From Candidatus Thorarchaeota archaeon (GTDB taxonomy: Archaea > Asgardarchaeota > Thorarchaeia > Thorarchaeales > Thorarchaeaceae), in the NCBI GenBank assembly GCA_013388835.1, contig JACAEL010000006.1:53167-117166 (forward strand): a stretch of 64,000 nucleotides of DNA, given 5' to 3'. Every line of letters starts with the position of its first letter. The first letter of the stretch is position 1. Below are positions 49,436 through 59,800 of this stretch, one piece after another. The notes below the pieces were generated by a model that did not search any database, had not been told where the DNA came from, and saw only the letters and a list, made by a program, of their open reading frames with translations. A program made the position numbers and the translations under genes.

Positions 49436-51346
49436 ATTGAGTCCGACAAGTACGCGCTGATAGGTCTCAAAGTGGGCTTGGAACTCCATCAGCAGATTGA
49501 CTCACCTCGAAAGCTCTTCTGCCATTGTCCAGCCCTTGTCAGCAACAGAGACCCTGATGGGGGTTTTGTCAGGAGGCTACGACCTACTCAGAGCGAGATG
49601 GGTGAGGTCGACCCCTCCGCTCTCTTCGAGTTCCAACGAAACAGGAGATTCTATTACGAGTATTACAACGACATCACCTGCCTCGTGGAAGCGGACGAGG
49701 AGCCCCCCCATAGTATTGATGAAGACTCAATCGATGTGTGTCTGACGGTAGCATGCCTTCTCAAATCAAAGCCAGTGGATGAGATACACCCGATGCGCAA
49801 GATCGTCATAGATGGAAGCAACACTACTGGGTTCCAGCGCACTGCCGTCGTTGCACTCGGCGGTCAAATGAGAGTTGGCGGCAGGCAGATTGGGATTCAG
49901 ACGATTAGTCTTGAGGAGGATGCGGCTCGCAAAATCTCCGATGACGATGTAGTTGGTACAAGAGTGTACCGTCTTGACCGCCTCGGAATCCCTCTCATAG
50001 AAATCGCAACGGCACCGGACATTCACACCCCAGAAGAGGCTCAGGAAGTTGCATTAGCACTGGGCCTGCTCTTGAGATCCACCCGACGAGTGAAGCGAGG
50101 TTTGGGAACCATTCGCCAGGATGTCAATGTGTCGATAGAGGGTGGTGCAATCACCGAGATAAAGGGCCTGCAGGAACTTGAGCTTCTGGGTAAGGTTGTT
50201 GAGCTAGAGTCATTGCGACAGGTCAACCTTCTGCAAATACGCGATGAACTGATAGAGCGAGGAGTGCGTCCTGAGGACATTGTGCCTGACTTTGTCGACG
50301 TCACTCGTATCTTCGAAAAGACGGAGTCAAAGATGATTAGAAGGGCGCTTGACTCTGATGGGATTGTCAGTGCTGTCAGACTAAGGGGTTTCGCAGGTCT
50401 TCTGGGAAGAGAGGTTCAACCCGGTCGTCGTCTTGGTACGGAGATGTCAGACCATGCCAAGTTCTGGGGTGGAGTGGGTGGTCTGTTTCATACTGATGAA
50501 CTGCCCAAGTACGGCATAACTGACAATGATGTGGAGCAGCTGAGATTGTCGACCAAAGCAGAGCCAGAAGATGCAGTAGTCCTCGTGGCGGCAGGCCGAC
50601 AGAATTGCATTGATGCATTGGACGCAGTTGTTAGGCGTGCCAAAGAGGCGGTGACTGGGGTGCCGGCGGAAACACGAGTTCCTCTGCCCGATGGAACTAC
50701 AAAGTTTGCTCGTCCTCGTCCTGGTGCCAAACGGATGTATCCAGAAACGGACGTCCGACCTGTAAGGGTGTCCGCTTCGCGCCTCAGAGGTATCCGAAGG
50801 TCCTTGCCGGAAACACTGGACGCGACAGAATCAAGACTCATCAATGAACTTGGTCTCAGTCGAGACCTTGCTTCAAGAGTAGTGCGGTCCGCGAACCTAG
50901 ACCTCTTCGAACGAGCGGTAAGAGAGTGCAAGGCATCACCAACGCTGGTAGCAACCACGCTCGAGAATACACTGACAAGTCTTCATCGCGAGGGCGTGCC
51001 TATCGAGCGTCTCTCCGATGCTCACTTCATGGGTTTGTTCCAAGCTGTGACAAGCGGTGGAATGTCACAAGAGGCGATACCAAGCGTGCTGTCTTACCTC
51101 GCTGAGCATCCTGATTCAACGGTTACAAGTGCTCTGCATCAGACCGGCCTTGGGAAACTCGAGCCAAGAGAAGCACAGGAGATTCTGCATCGCCTGGTGG
51201 AGTCCAGAGCCGAGTATGTCAGGTCACAAGGTGAGCGTGCAATTGGAGGGCTTATGGGAGTCGCCATGAAGGAACTCCGAGGCAAGATTGATGGCAGTCT
51301 TGTCAAGGAGATTCTTCTCAATGAGATACGGGCTCTCCTAGAGTAG
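49436..51346 (+). CDS. gatE: Glu-tRNA(Gln) amidotransferase subunit E, probable ATT start
   Basis: GatE binds the tRNA and carries the kinase/transamidase site. GLKVGLELHQQIDSPRKLFCHC is the family N-terminus, and the GatB-like cradle, the GAD-like insertion and C-terminal YqeY-type tail follow. The segment ALIGLK before the first canonical codon (GTG at 49472) is conserved in GatE, and the frame is closed by the gatD stop at 49424. A strong ribosome-binding site GGAGTGAT ends at 49427, 8 nt before an ATT at 49436, which is the most plausible start and gives 636 residues. GTG at 49472 would remove conserved residues. Confidence 0.92.
   Translation: MESDKYALIGLKVGLELHQQIDSPRKLFCHCPALVSNRDPDGGFVRRLRPTQSEMGEVDPSALFEFQRNRRFYYEYYNDITCLVEADEEPPHSIDEDSIDVCLTVACLLKSKPVDEIHPMRKIVIDGSNTTGFQRTAVVALGGQMRVGGRQIGIQTISLEEDAARKISDDDVVGTRVYRLDRLGIPLIEIATAPDIHTPEEAQEVALALGLLLRSTRRVKRGLGTIRQDVNVSIEGGAITEIKGLQELELLGKVVELESLRQVNLLQIRDELIERGVRPEDIVPDFVDVTRIFEKTESKMIRRALDSDGIVSAVRLRGFAGLLGREVQPGRRLGTEMSDHAKFWGGVGGLFHTDELPKYGITDNDVEQLRLSTKAEPEDAVVLVAAGRQNCIDALDAVVRRAKEAVTGVPAETRVPLPDGTTKFARPRPGAKRMYPETDVRPVRVSASRLRGIRRSLPETLDATESRLINELGLSRDLASRVVRSANLDLFERAVRECKASPTLVATTLENTLTSLHREGVPIERLSDAHFMGLFQAVTSGGMSQEAIPSVLSYLAEHPDSTVTSALHQTGLGKLEPREAQEILHRLVESRAEYVRSQGERAIGGLMGVAMKELRGKIDGSLVKEILLNEIRALLE
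49651..49666. repeat. Two-unit GTAnTAC-like match outside the main array
   Basis: CTATTAC and GTATTAC with 2-bp spacing inside gatE. The local peptide is Tyr-rich (YYEYYN), so codon use alone may explain it. Confidence 0.3.
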
Positions 51347-51440
51347 TTTAGGGTCTTGGGAGCAGTTGCCCAGACAGGACTTCCATGTACCACTGGCAGT
51401 GTGCTCGTCACCGGCTCAGTGCGCGGGAGAGAAACAGAAA

Positions 51441-51580
51441 TGGTGCCGCAGGAGGGCTTCGATCCCTCGACTTCGAGATTTCCCATTTGCATAGGGCGCT
51501 ATTCTCATGACCCCGCTTGAGCCCGGACACTGCCGGGCCGATTATGAGTCTCGCGCCCCACCGGGCTAGGCTACTGCGGC
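51441..51580 (-). tRNA. tRNA-Met (CAT, elongator-type) with a canonical intron of about 63 nt
   Basis: The minus strand reads acceptor GCCGCAG with CTGCGGC, then A73 and an encoded CCA. Anticodon stem CGAGA, loop CTCATAA (anticodon CAT at 51544-51546) and stem TCTCG are interrupted after position 37 by an intron of about 63 nt. The T-arm is GAGGGATCGAAGCCCTC. The acceptor is not the AGCGGGG of archaeal initiator tRNA, so it is elongator Met or Ile2 (lysidine/agmatidine-type C34), which cannot be told apart here. Confidence 0.86.
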
Positions 51581-51898
51581 AGGTCTGAGGGGTCATCAGA
51601 CCCGCAGCCAGACACCTCTATTAAACCTAACTGGAAATGGAGTCGTGTGACCGTCAGCCTCGTCAAGTCGCGATTACGCTCCTGCGTCTAGTGCCTTGGT
51701 GCTCGCAGCATGGGGAGTCTGTCTTGGAGGTTCTGTGCCGGGTGTGCACGAGGTGCATTCCACGTCCTGAGAGCTCCACGAAGAGGGACTCCAAGAGCCG
51801 ACCTGTACGCCGTCCCCTCTCCTCATTGTCAGGTGATGCGTGTAGAGGCGGTCTTGTTCTTCGTAGCGAGGACAACGTGAGCTTCAGTGAATGCACTA

Positions 51899-52503
51899 AT
51901 GGCACATAGGCCTCACAAACGTCCAAGTCCGCCAGAGTTCCCTGCGGCTGTTCTCGGTATCGTTGCGAGGCGTTGGCCATCCTGAAGAGGGAGAGGCAAC
52001 TCTCCGCGCTGTGGGCCCGGGTGCGCAGGCTCGACACCGAGGTCGCAAGACAGGTTCCCTCTCAACTCGTGTGGCTGTGCGAGGCACACGGTGTCCGCAC
52101 GCTCTACATGGAGGGCCTGAAGAGCTACCAGCCACCCGCCGGCGACCGGACACTGTCACGGGACCTGTCGTCCAACCTGTGGGCAAAGGTGCTTGGCACC
52201 ACCCGGTAAATGAGGCAGGCGCTGGGCCACCACCCGTACGGCGGGATATGGACAGTGAACGCAGCAGGGACGTCTCGCACGTGCCACGTCTGTGGAGATA
52301 TGGGCATTCGAACGTCCGACCTCCAGTCCACACACGAGGTGAGAGGCGGAGAGTACTTCCACTGCCCATAATATCACACGCACGCTCACGCTGACATCAA
52401 TGCTGCTCGCAACTGTCTATGTCCAGTGCCGCTCCTGGACGGAACAGGTTGGCATCCCATGGATGTCCAACTCTGTCCAACCAAAAATGAACGGTGGCGT
52501 TAG
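51899..52503 (+). pseudogene. Decayed TnpB (IS200/IS605-family accessory nuclease) remnant
   Basis: One frame from about 51950 to a stop at 52501 reads TnpB C-terminal sequence but is broken by in-frame TAA codons at 52207 and 52369. Recognisable parts are VARQVPSQLVWLCEAHGVRT, LYMEGLKSYQPP (a RuvC-like Glu), the zinc ribbon GTSRTCHVCGD and the terminal ADINAARNC, with the RuvC-III Asp. Part of the second CxxC of the ribbon is lost at the second stop. G+C is higher than around it. The N-terminal half (before about 51950) is not recognisable, and no TnpA or transposon ends were found. Confidence 0.75.
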
Positions 52504-52597
52504 ATGTCCATACTCGGTGCAAATCAGGCAATGCGGTTTCCTCTGTCGACTCTGGACTTGAGTTCAGCAGAGCCGCCCGGAGAGTCTCCCTTATCCC

Positions 52598-52786
52598 CTA
52601 ATCGCCGTTAATTGTGCTTTGTAACTTGTCCAGATCCTCAGCGTCTATCTCCACGTAGACCATGCCGGAGTAGTGACAGTCACTACAGAAGTAGGTTGCA
52701 GGAACAAGCCATCCACTGAGTGAGGTCTTGGCCTCGCTTATTTTGGTACTGCCACATCTCGGACAGACTCGAATCTTCCGCGTCAT
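52598..52786 (-). CDS. Small zinc-ribbon protein
   Basis: 62 residues starting MTRKIRVCPRCGSTKISE, with a second pair in FCSDCHYSG. The fold is a C4 zinc ribbon of about 40 residues plus a C-terminal acidic helix (EIDAEDLDKLQSTI). The ATG at 52786 has a GGGAG ribbon-proximal ribosome-binding site and a TATA-like TTTAATAG about 45 bp upstream. The function is unknown; such proteins are common and often nucleic-acid or ribosome associated. Confidence 0.7.
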   Translation of the reverse strand: MTRKIRVCPRCGSTKISEAKTSLSGWLVPATYFCSDCHYSGMVYVEIDAEDLDKLQSTINGD

Positions 52787-52901
52787 TCCAGTTCTCCCGG
52801 TGTAATAGAGGCTGGACACTTTGGGCTATTAAACACCAACGTATCCGAGCCGCCCGTTCAGGGGGTGGTTAAAACCCTCTACAGACACAGACGTATCAGA
52901 A

Positions 52902-53666
52902 ATGAGTCCGCTCGATCAGTTGTCCAAGTACGGGTTTGTCACTGCAGACAAGGTAAGTCCTCCCACTCTGCTGAGTACGGGAACGAAGGCCTTGGACAAC
53001 CTGCTTGGAGGCGGGCTGGAGGTGGGACTGACACATCTGTTCTATGGGAGCCGGAGTCTCCACAATGACCTTCTCCGACTGGCAGTTCATGCACAGCTTC
53101 CCAAGAGCAAAGGCGGTCTTGCTACACCCACCGTCATAATAGACAGTGCTAACGCCTTCAAGATTGAGAGAATAACGGACTATGCATTCGAGTTCGGACT
53201 GGAACCAGAGGATGTGATGGACAGGATATACGTGTCCCGTGCATTCAATGCCTCACAGACCTATTCCTTAGTGATGGAACAGCTGGAGGGCTTCTTCCAT
53301 AGGGTCGCAGCAAGACTATTGATTGTTGCAGGTCTGCCAGACCTCTATATCTCCGAAAGTGTGACGGCAGATGGAAACCAGCAGATATCCCACATGGCAT
53401 CCAGACTGAAGACATTCACAATGAACAGAGAGATTGTGACTGTGGTGACTGCACCGGCCTCTCAGAAGAACCCCGACCATCCAATGGGGGGAAGGACCCT
53501 CGCATCCGCAGCTCAGGTGCACATCAAGGTAGAGGAGAGCAAATCCTACTTTAGATACACGCTTACAAAACACCCTTTGTATACAGTCAGACAAGTCCTG
53601 CGAACCAAGCAGTCCGACTTCGGTACCACTCTGCCACTCTCTCACTTCATAGATGGCCTTGAATAG
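52902..53666 (+). CDS. RecA/RadA-fold paralogue without a Walker A motif
   Basis: 254 residues. TLLSTGTKALDNLLGGGLEVG is the entry segment of RadA/KaiC proteins and ends at HLFYGSRSLHNDLLRLAVHAQ, where a P-loop (GxxGxGKT) should be; no GKT or GKS is present. The core continues with TVIIDSANAFKIERI (Walker B-like position), RIYVSRAFNASQTYSLVMEQL, a LLIVAGLPDLYI strand, and an L2-like region (GGRTLASAAQVHIKVEE). It is probably a non-hydrolysing RadA paralogue that assists recombination. A TATA-like TTAAAACC (52868) precedes it by about 30 bp. Confidence 0.75.
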   Translation: MSPLDQLSKYGFVTADKVSPPTLLSTGTKALDNLLGGGLEVGLTHLFYGSRSLHNDLLRLAVHAQLPKSKGGLATPTVIIDSANAFKIERITDYAFEFGLEPEDVMDRIYVSRAFNASQTYSLVMEQLEGFFHRVAARLLIVAGLPDLYISESVTADGNQQISHMASRLKTFTMNREIVTVVTAPASQKNPDHPMGGRTLASAAQVHIKVEESKSYFRYTLTKHPLYTVRQVLRTKQSDFGTTLPLSHFIDGLE

Positions 53667-53807
53667 GCAGTACTGTCTCAAACTATGTCAGGCTCAAGGC
53701 TCCAAGCACAACACTGCTCCAGACCAAGCATTGTCACCTAGGCCGACGAGAACCCATGTTCCACTAACCATGGGAAACAACTGGCAGGGACAAGTAGGAG
53801 GAGTCTC

Positions 53808-56800
53808 CTACTTATCACCAGTCAGGCTTCGGACAAGCTCTTCCACGAGGTCACGTGGGAGAGTCTTGGCCTGTTCCATGATCGTGTCAATCTCATGGAG
53901 CGGCACACCCTTCGCCTCAAGTTCCTTGCGCAGCTCCTCTAGCTCGAACTGGCTCAGTCGCTCCGACGGGGCTGTGGTGGTCTCGAATTCCCTAGAGGGA
54001 GTAGTCCGAGGCCTGACGTCCCTGTCGGACACTGCAGGCCCACCTGTAGAAGGCCTCTCGTCTTCCGGACGCAGAATCACAGCCTCTTCCTCGGCCTCCT
54101 CTGCCACCACAGCACGAGTGGCCTCAATCTCACCAAGCCTGCGCTTGGCCTCGGAAGCAACTTCCTCAAGGACCTGTTCGACGCTCTTGTTGTCTCGCCG
54201 GGCAGCACGAAGCGCCTCCTGTGTTATGACCTCTTTCACAAACGTGGCCTGCTCACTCAGACGCATCTTGGAGATGTCAGCCTTGAAGTCGCCAAGCTCC
54301 TGGGGGCTCAGCCGGGTGAGAATTGAGAGCTGGATGAGCAGCTCACCCATCTCAGGGATATCTACACCAACCGACTCCTCAGGCATCTGGGCAGCAGTGC
54401 GCGTAATGCCCATCTCTGCAAACATGCTGTTGAAGAGCGATGCCAAGAGCTCCTGACGCGACTTCACACCGGGTACTGGTCTTGGCATCCGGCCCTTTCG
54501 GATTGCCTTCAGCTGGCCGTTGATCTGACGGATACGCTTCGGGACACTCCAGACCTTCACGTACGTACCGAGCAGTAGTATCACGACCAGACTGATTGGA
54601 AGCCCGATTGTCGTCACGCGGCTGATGAGTATGTCGGTCTCGTTCGGCTCAACCACAATGACTATGGAGTAGGAGATGTCACTGTAGTACTGCTTCCCCA
54701 GAGATATCATGACCGTGGTGGTACCAAGACCCACAGTCTCAAGCCTCACGTAGTAGAGGCCGGGCTGGCCATCGACAGGTCGGGACTCGGCCACAAGTGC
54801 CACACTTGGGTTCGTACTCTCGACGACAAACTCCGCGCCTGAAACACCCATCCCGTGCCATGTGTCGTTGAAGTACAAAGTGAACTCAAGTGGGCTCAGA
54901 TGAGTCAGTGTGAAGGTGGTTCCTGTCACGCTCGCGGAGTGTGAGGTCGGAATCTCAATGATGTAGATGTCAATCCTGAACTCCACAGTGCTCCGGTTGC
55001 CCAATGCAATCTGGATTGTGAGTCTGTACGGGTCGCGGAGTATTGTCTTGGTCGAGTTCAGGAGCGAATACAGACGGAGGTCATTTGTATCAAAGATGAA
55101 GGAGTAGTAACCATTGCCCAGTTCGGTCAGGATCACCGGCAGCGGTTCCATTGCATCGGGGTTGCGCAGACTGCTCTCAGATGTCGCATATGCCCCCTCG
55201 ATGCCACCCACAAACATCTCTGTGTCGTTATAGAAGAGGGTTATGTTCAGAGTGTCGCCCATGGGAACTCGCAGTCTACGACTGCTGCCTTCTATCTGAT
55301 TCTGCTCGTCGACATCAATGAGCACCTCAGTCGCAATCAACTGCAGGGTCATCGTCACGGTGCCGCTACCCTCTATGTGGTTGGCCTTGACGAAGTTCAT
55401 GCTAATTGGATACTTGGTCCCAGGGACAAGGAGGCTCGTGTTGATATACACTCGGTACACTCCTGCGCCCAGCTCGATGGCGTTACCTGTGAATGGGCCC
55501 CACACATATGCGGCACTTGCGTTCAGAATGGGCCTGCCAAATGAAGAGTCCCAGTAGACGAAGTCCAGAGGCCCCGCCCATCCCCACGGCACTACGAACT
55601 CGAGCGGTCGCAGTACTTCCGTGTTTATACGCGCAATCGAGATAGTAATCACTCTGAAGCTGTTGGCTAGCTCCGAGTCGCCCGGTACCGCACGAATGGT
55701 CACAGCTTGGTCGCCATACGCGAGAATTGATGTGTTGATCAGCGCGCTGAAGTATCCAGGTGTGCCGGTGGGGTATAGCGGCCCAGTCACATCGAGCGCG
55801 GTAACAGTCCAAGTCAGTGTCGCGTTACTGATACTCTGGTTCCTGTTGAAGAACTCCGTGAGCCGAACTGTCACGTTCACCATCTGCGAGTACACAGCTG
55901 ACATCTGTTCAGTCGTACCAGATTCCTCATCCAACTCCACATAGGTCTTGGTCTGTGTCAGGATGATCTTATACTGCGACAGTCCAGGGTTGTAGTTGAT
56001 GAGTCTCGCTGAGACCCTGAGGTCGTAGGTGCCGACGGTCGGTGCCGCTCCCGTAGCGGACCCTGGCAGATACAGAACATAGTAGCCCTCGGTCCCGTTC
56101 CACGCAAAGTTATAGTACACGCCGTTACCCTCCCAGTAAGCCTTCACTTCTTGGACATATATGCTGGGAATGGGAATACCCGTCAGCGGATTGCTCAGAT
56201 AGACTGTGATGTTCACGGGCGAGCCCTTTGAGGTCTCTATGATCTGTTCGGTTGGGTCTATTGCCTTCACATCACTTGGCAGTGGCTGCAGGACCAGCGT
56301 GATTACAGCGACAGCCTGCACATAGCCGCTTGCAGTGGCCGACATTGTGACCACGCGCGTTCCCGAGCCCACCTGCGTCGTATCGAGAACTCCCGAATAG
56401 GTACCGGAGGTGCCCTGCTCAAACAGTGTGCCATTCACTGTTCCAACCGAATAGGTGACCGTCCCGCCGGATGTGTAGTTGCCATGTAGCAGGTCGAGGT
56501 AGTTCGCGGTCAGGGTGACAGGAGCGCTCCAGTTGGCTATGATGGTGGTCTGCAGAGGTTCGAGGGCAGTGTCTATGAGACGCACAGTGAATGTGGGCTG
56601 GACGCTAGAACTCGTGTAGAGGGACCTTGTGGCAGTTATGTTGAGTGTCCAAGTCCCTGTCGTCGTGATGTCTATCGTGCTAAAGGAGACGTTGTACACA
56701 CCGGGCGAGACCTCGATGATGGTCAGACCAGCAGGTATCTGACCGTTGTTGATGTATCTGACTTCAATCGACGCGCCAGACACGCCAATCTGACCGTGGT

Positions 56801-59800
56801 CATTGTCCCTGTACTGAACGAGCACGAAGACATCATCCGTGACCTGCACCGATGACGGCTGTGGCAGGTCTGTCTGAAGTACCGCCCATATCAGGTCAAC
56901 TGAGCCGGTGAGCGTGATGGCGGACCGGTTCGCATAGTATGGGCTCACGTTCGGATCCCACTGTACGGTCAGGGAGAACAGGAAGTCGCCAGTTGTCACA
57001 AGGACTGCCGTGTCTACTCGGATTGTGTACCAGCCGGCATCCACGCCTGTGCCGCGCCAGAGCCAGTAGGTGACTCCTTCCACCATAGAGCCCGGTACGG
57101 TGATTGAACTGAACAGGATAATGGCGTTCTCTACGGGTCGTCCTGTGTCGGTGTCCTCTATGAAGAAGCTGATGTTCATCAGGTCCAGTATTGGCGTGAC
57201 CTCGATTGGTCGTAGCTCAACGAACATCGAACGACCGGTGGTCGACACACGAAGGAAGGTCGCATCGTCAGTATAGTACGGGACAACCAGTGAGTTCCAG
57301 TCTACGACTATCGTCAGGTTCAGATTGGTGACGGGCGTAGTACCCAGCACAGTGGAGTTTATGCTCACCTCGAAGATGGACCCAAGCGAAGTGAGCATGA
57401 AGTCGGTCTGCAAGAGCAGCGTGCCGTTGGAGTAGAGCCGGATGTTAGCTGGCGACACAACAATGTATCCCAAGGTGACGACGTCTGTATACGCAAACGT
57501 GAATGTCATGTTGTCCAGGAACTGAGTTCTTGACGGTGGCGAGATTATGTCCACGTTCGCGGGTCGCTCGGTCACTCTGATGGTGGTGTTCCTCTGCGCG
57601 TTGTTGTGATATGGCACTCCGCCGGTCCATATGGCCGTGACACGAATGTAGTGTATGCCAAGAGTGGTGAGGGCGGTGGAGTTCAGTTGAATTGTGTAGA
57701 CTCCGGATGCACCAGGTGTGACCTGATAACTTCCCGTGGGGATGACACCATGTTCCTCCAGTAAGAAGGAAACCGAGCCAGATATGCCGGTCTCGGAGTC
57801 AGTGTCCCAGTAGTACATCACAAAGACCGCATACTCGTTGTATGGTGCTGGTGCTGCAGACTGCTGGACGTCCAGTGCAGAGGCACGAGCCCGGATCGAG
57901 AAGGTCACATATGCGTCATCCCATCTGTAGTAGGGGCTCACGTACGCATAACTCATGTTGAGATGTAGGGTGTATTGCACATCCAAGGCCAGCGGCTGAC
58001 CAACCATGGATATGGACAAGAGGTAGTCCTGAGAGGCAGGACGCCATGTCAGATTGAATGCCCACGCGACACCGGTTTCATTGAGAATCGTAAGCGTTGT
58101 CGAGCTGCCAATATTGACCAGCGTAAGAGCATCCTGGAAGGTAACTACCGTTACCATGTTGGTGCCGTAAGGAACGCTTCCTATGGGCTCCGCTGAGAGG
58201 ATGGTGGTTCGGAGGCGTATCTCAATACTTCTCGTTGCGGAAGCGTCTGCTCGGTAGTAGGTCCCCGTATAGGTGAAGTTGACAGTGAGGAGATATGTTC
58301 CGGGCAACGAGAAGTAACTTGCATTGAAACTCACGGTCCATGTGCCATAACCATCAGTCGTGGCAGTATAGTAGCTGCCTGGAATGGTCGACGCCCCATA
58401 GAGAAGTGTCAGGGTTGCGTCACTGATTCCGACCACAGAGGGGCCGGCAATGTCAAGATAACTCACGTTGAAGACTGCTTGGCCACCAAACGGGGTCCGG
58501 TCAGGATTCTGGAAGTCAACCTGTGTCCGTCGTATGAGTATGGTAAACTCAACCTGCTTCATAGTCTGGTTGGCATAGAAGGGTGCTCCGGCCCATGTGA
58601 TACTCAACGTGAAGACCTTCGTCCCCAGACTGCCGAACTGACTGGTGTTAAACGACACCGTGAAGGACTTGTCAGCATCATTGTAGGTGATAGAATAGTC
58701 GGCCAAGCTAAGGGTGACTGACATATTCAGGGGGTTGTAGGCAATAGGCTGACTGCTCTCGCCAGTGACATCGTCGAAAGTGAACACCAGTGTGGCGTTC
58801 TCACCATATGCTGTCGGAATCGGCGGACTCAGTGAAACAAGTGTGTCTCTAGCTAGGATACGCACCGAGACTGTATCAGTCCTGTTCGTGTAATATGGGG
58901 GTGCTCCCTTGGACCAGTCAACGTGTACAATCATGTACACCAGACCGGTGGTACCTAGCAGAGTGTTGTTGAAGCGGATGGAGTACCGGCCCGGCGCACC
59001 AACTCGGTCAACCTCCCAGATAGTGACCTTCTTGAGGTCAACAGTGTAGCCTTGAAAGACCACGTAGACGTGAACGTTGCCTGTCTCATTGGTGTTGCCG
59101 GCTCCGCTGTAGAGCTCCGCATACAAGAAGGAGTAGGTCATGTTGCCAAGGTACGGCGTGGGCTCTGCAGCCAGTAGGAGCACGTACTTCGAGTCCTGGC
59201 CGATGACGTTTCCGGTGACAAGAATCGTCTTGTTCTGGTAGGTGTAGACAGGCCCTGTCCAGTTGAAATAGAGCGTGAAGTTCTGTATGCCGAGGCCAAA
59301 CTGCGAAGCAGGTACATGAATATAGTAGTAGCCATCTCCGAGTACAGTGTGGTTGTAGAGGTATGATATGAGAGATGGGTTGGTCAGATTGGCCAGTCTG
59401 TGACTCACGTAAAACGACCTGATGCCCGTATTGTCATCTAGGTCTCCATAGAAGACCTCTATCGTGAAGTTTCCAGTCACACTCGTCGGCTCAACTGCGC
59501 TCACGAGCCGAAAGTCCGTGTTGTGCGTACGGATTGTGACGGTTATGTTGAAGATGCCAAACTGATAGTTGGAACCCTTTGAGAAGTTGAATGTGACGAC
59601 ACGGTTCTGCTCAAGCACGTCGTTCACTTCCGTTGGGAAGGTCAGACGATACCGCTGCTCACCTGGCAGATAGACCCATGTCACAGCTCTCACCCAGTTG
59701 CTGGTCATTACGAAGGGGAACTCGGGGGTCACTGGGACCGCATGGTCAATGTCCCAGTAGGTCACATAGAACACGGGGTCATTACCCACAGGAATGTCCA

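Noticed and set aside
49651..49666. Two-unit GTAnTAC match in gatE as an array member
   Set aside because: It is isolated 9 kb from the array and explained by a Tyr-rich peptide.
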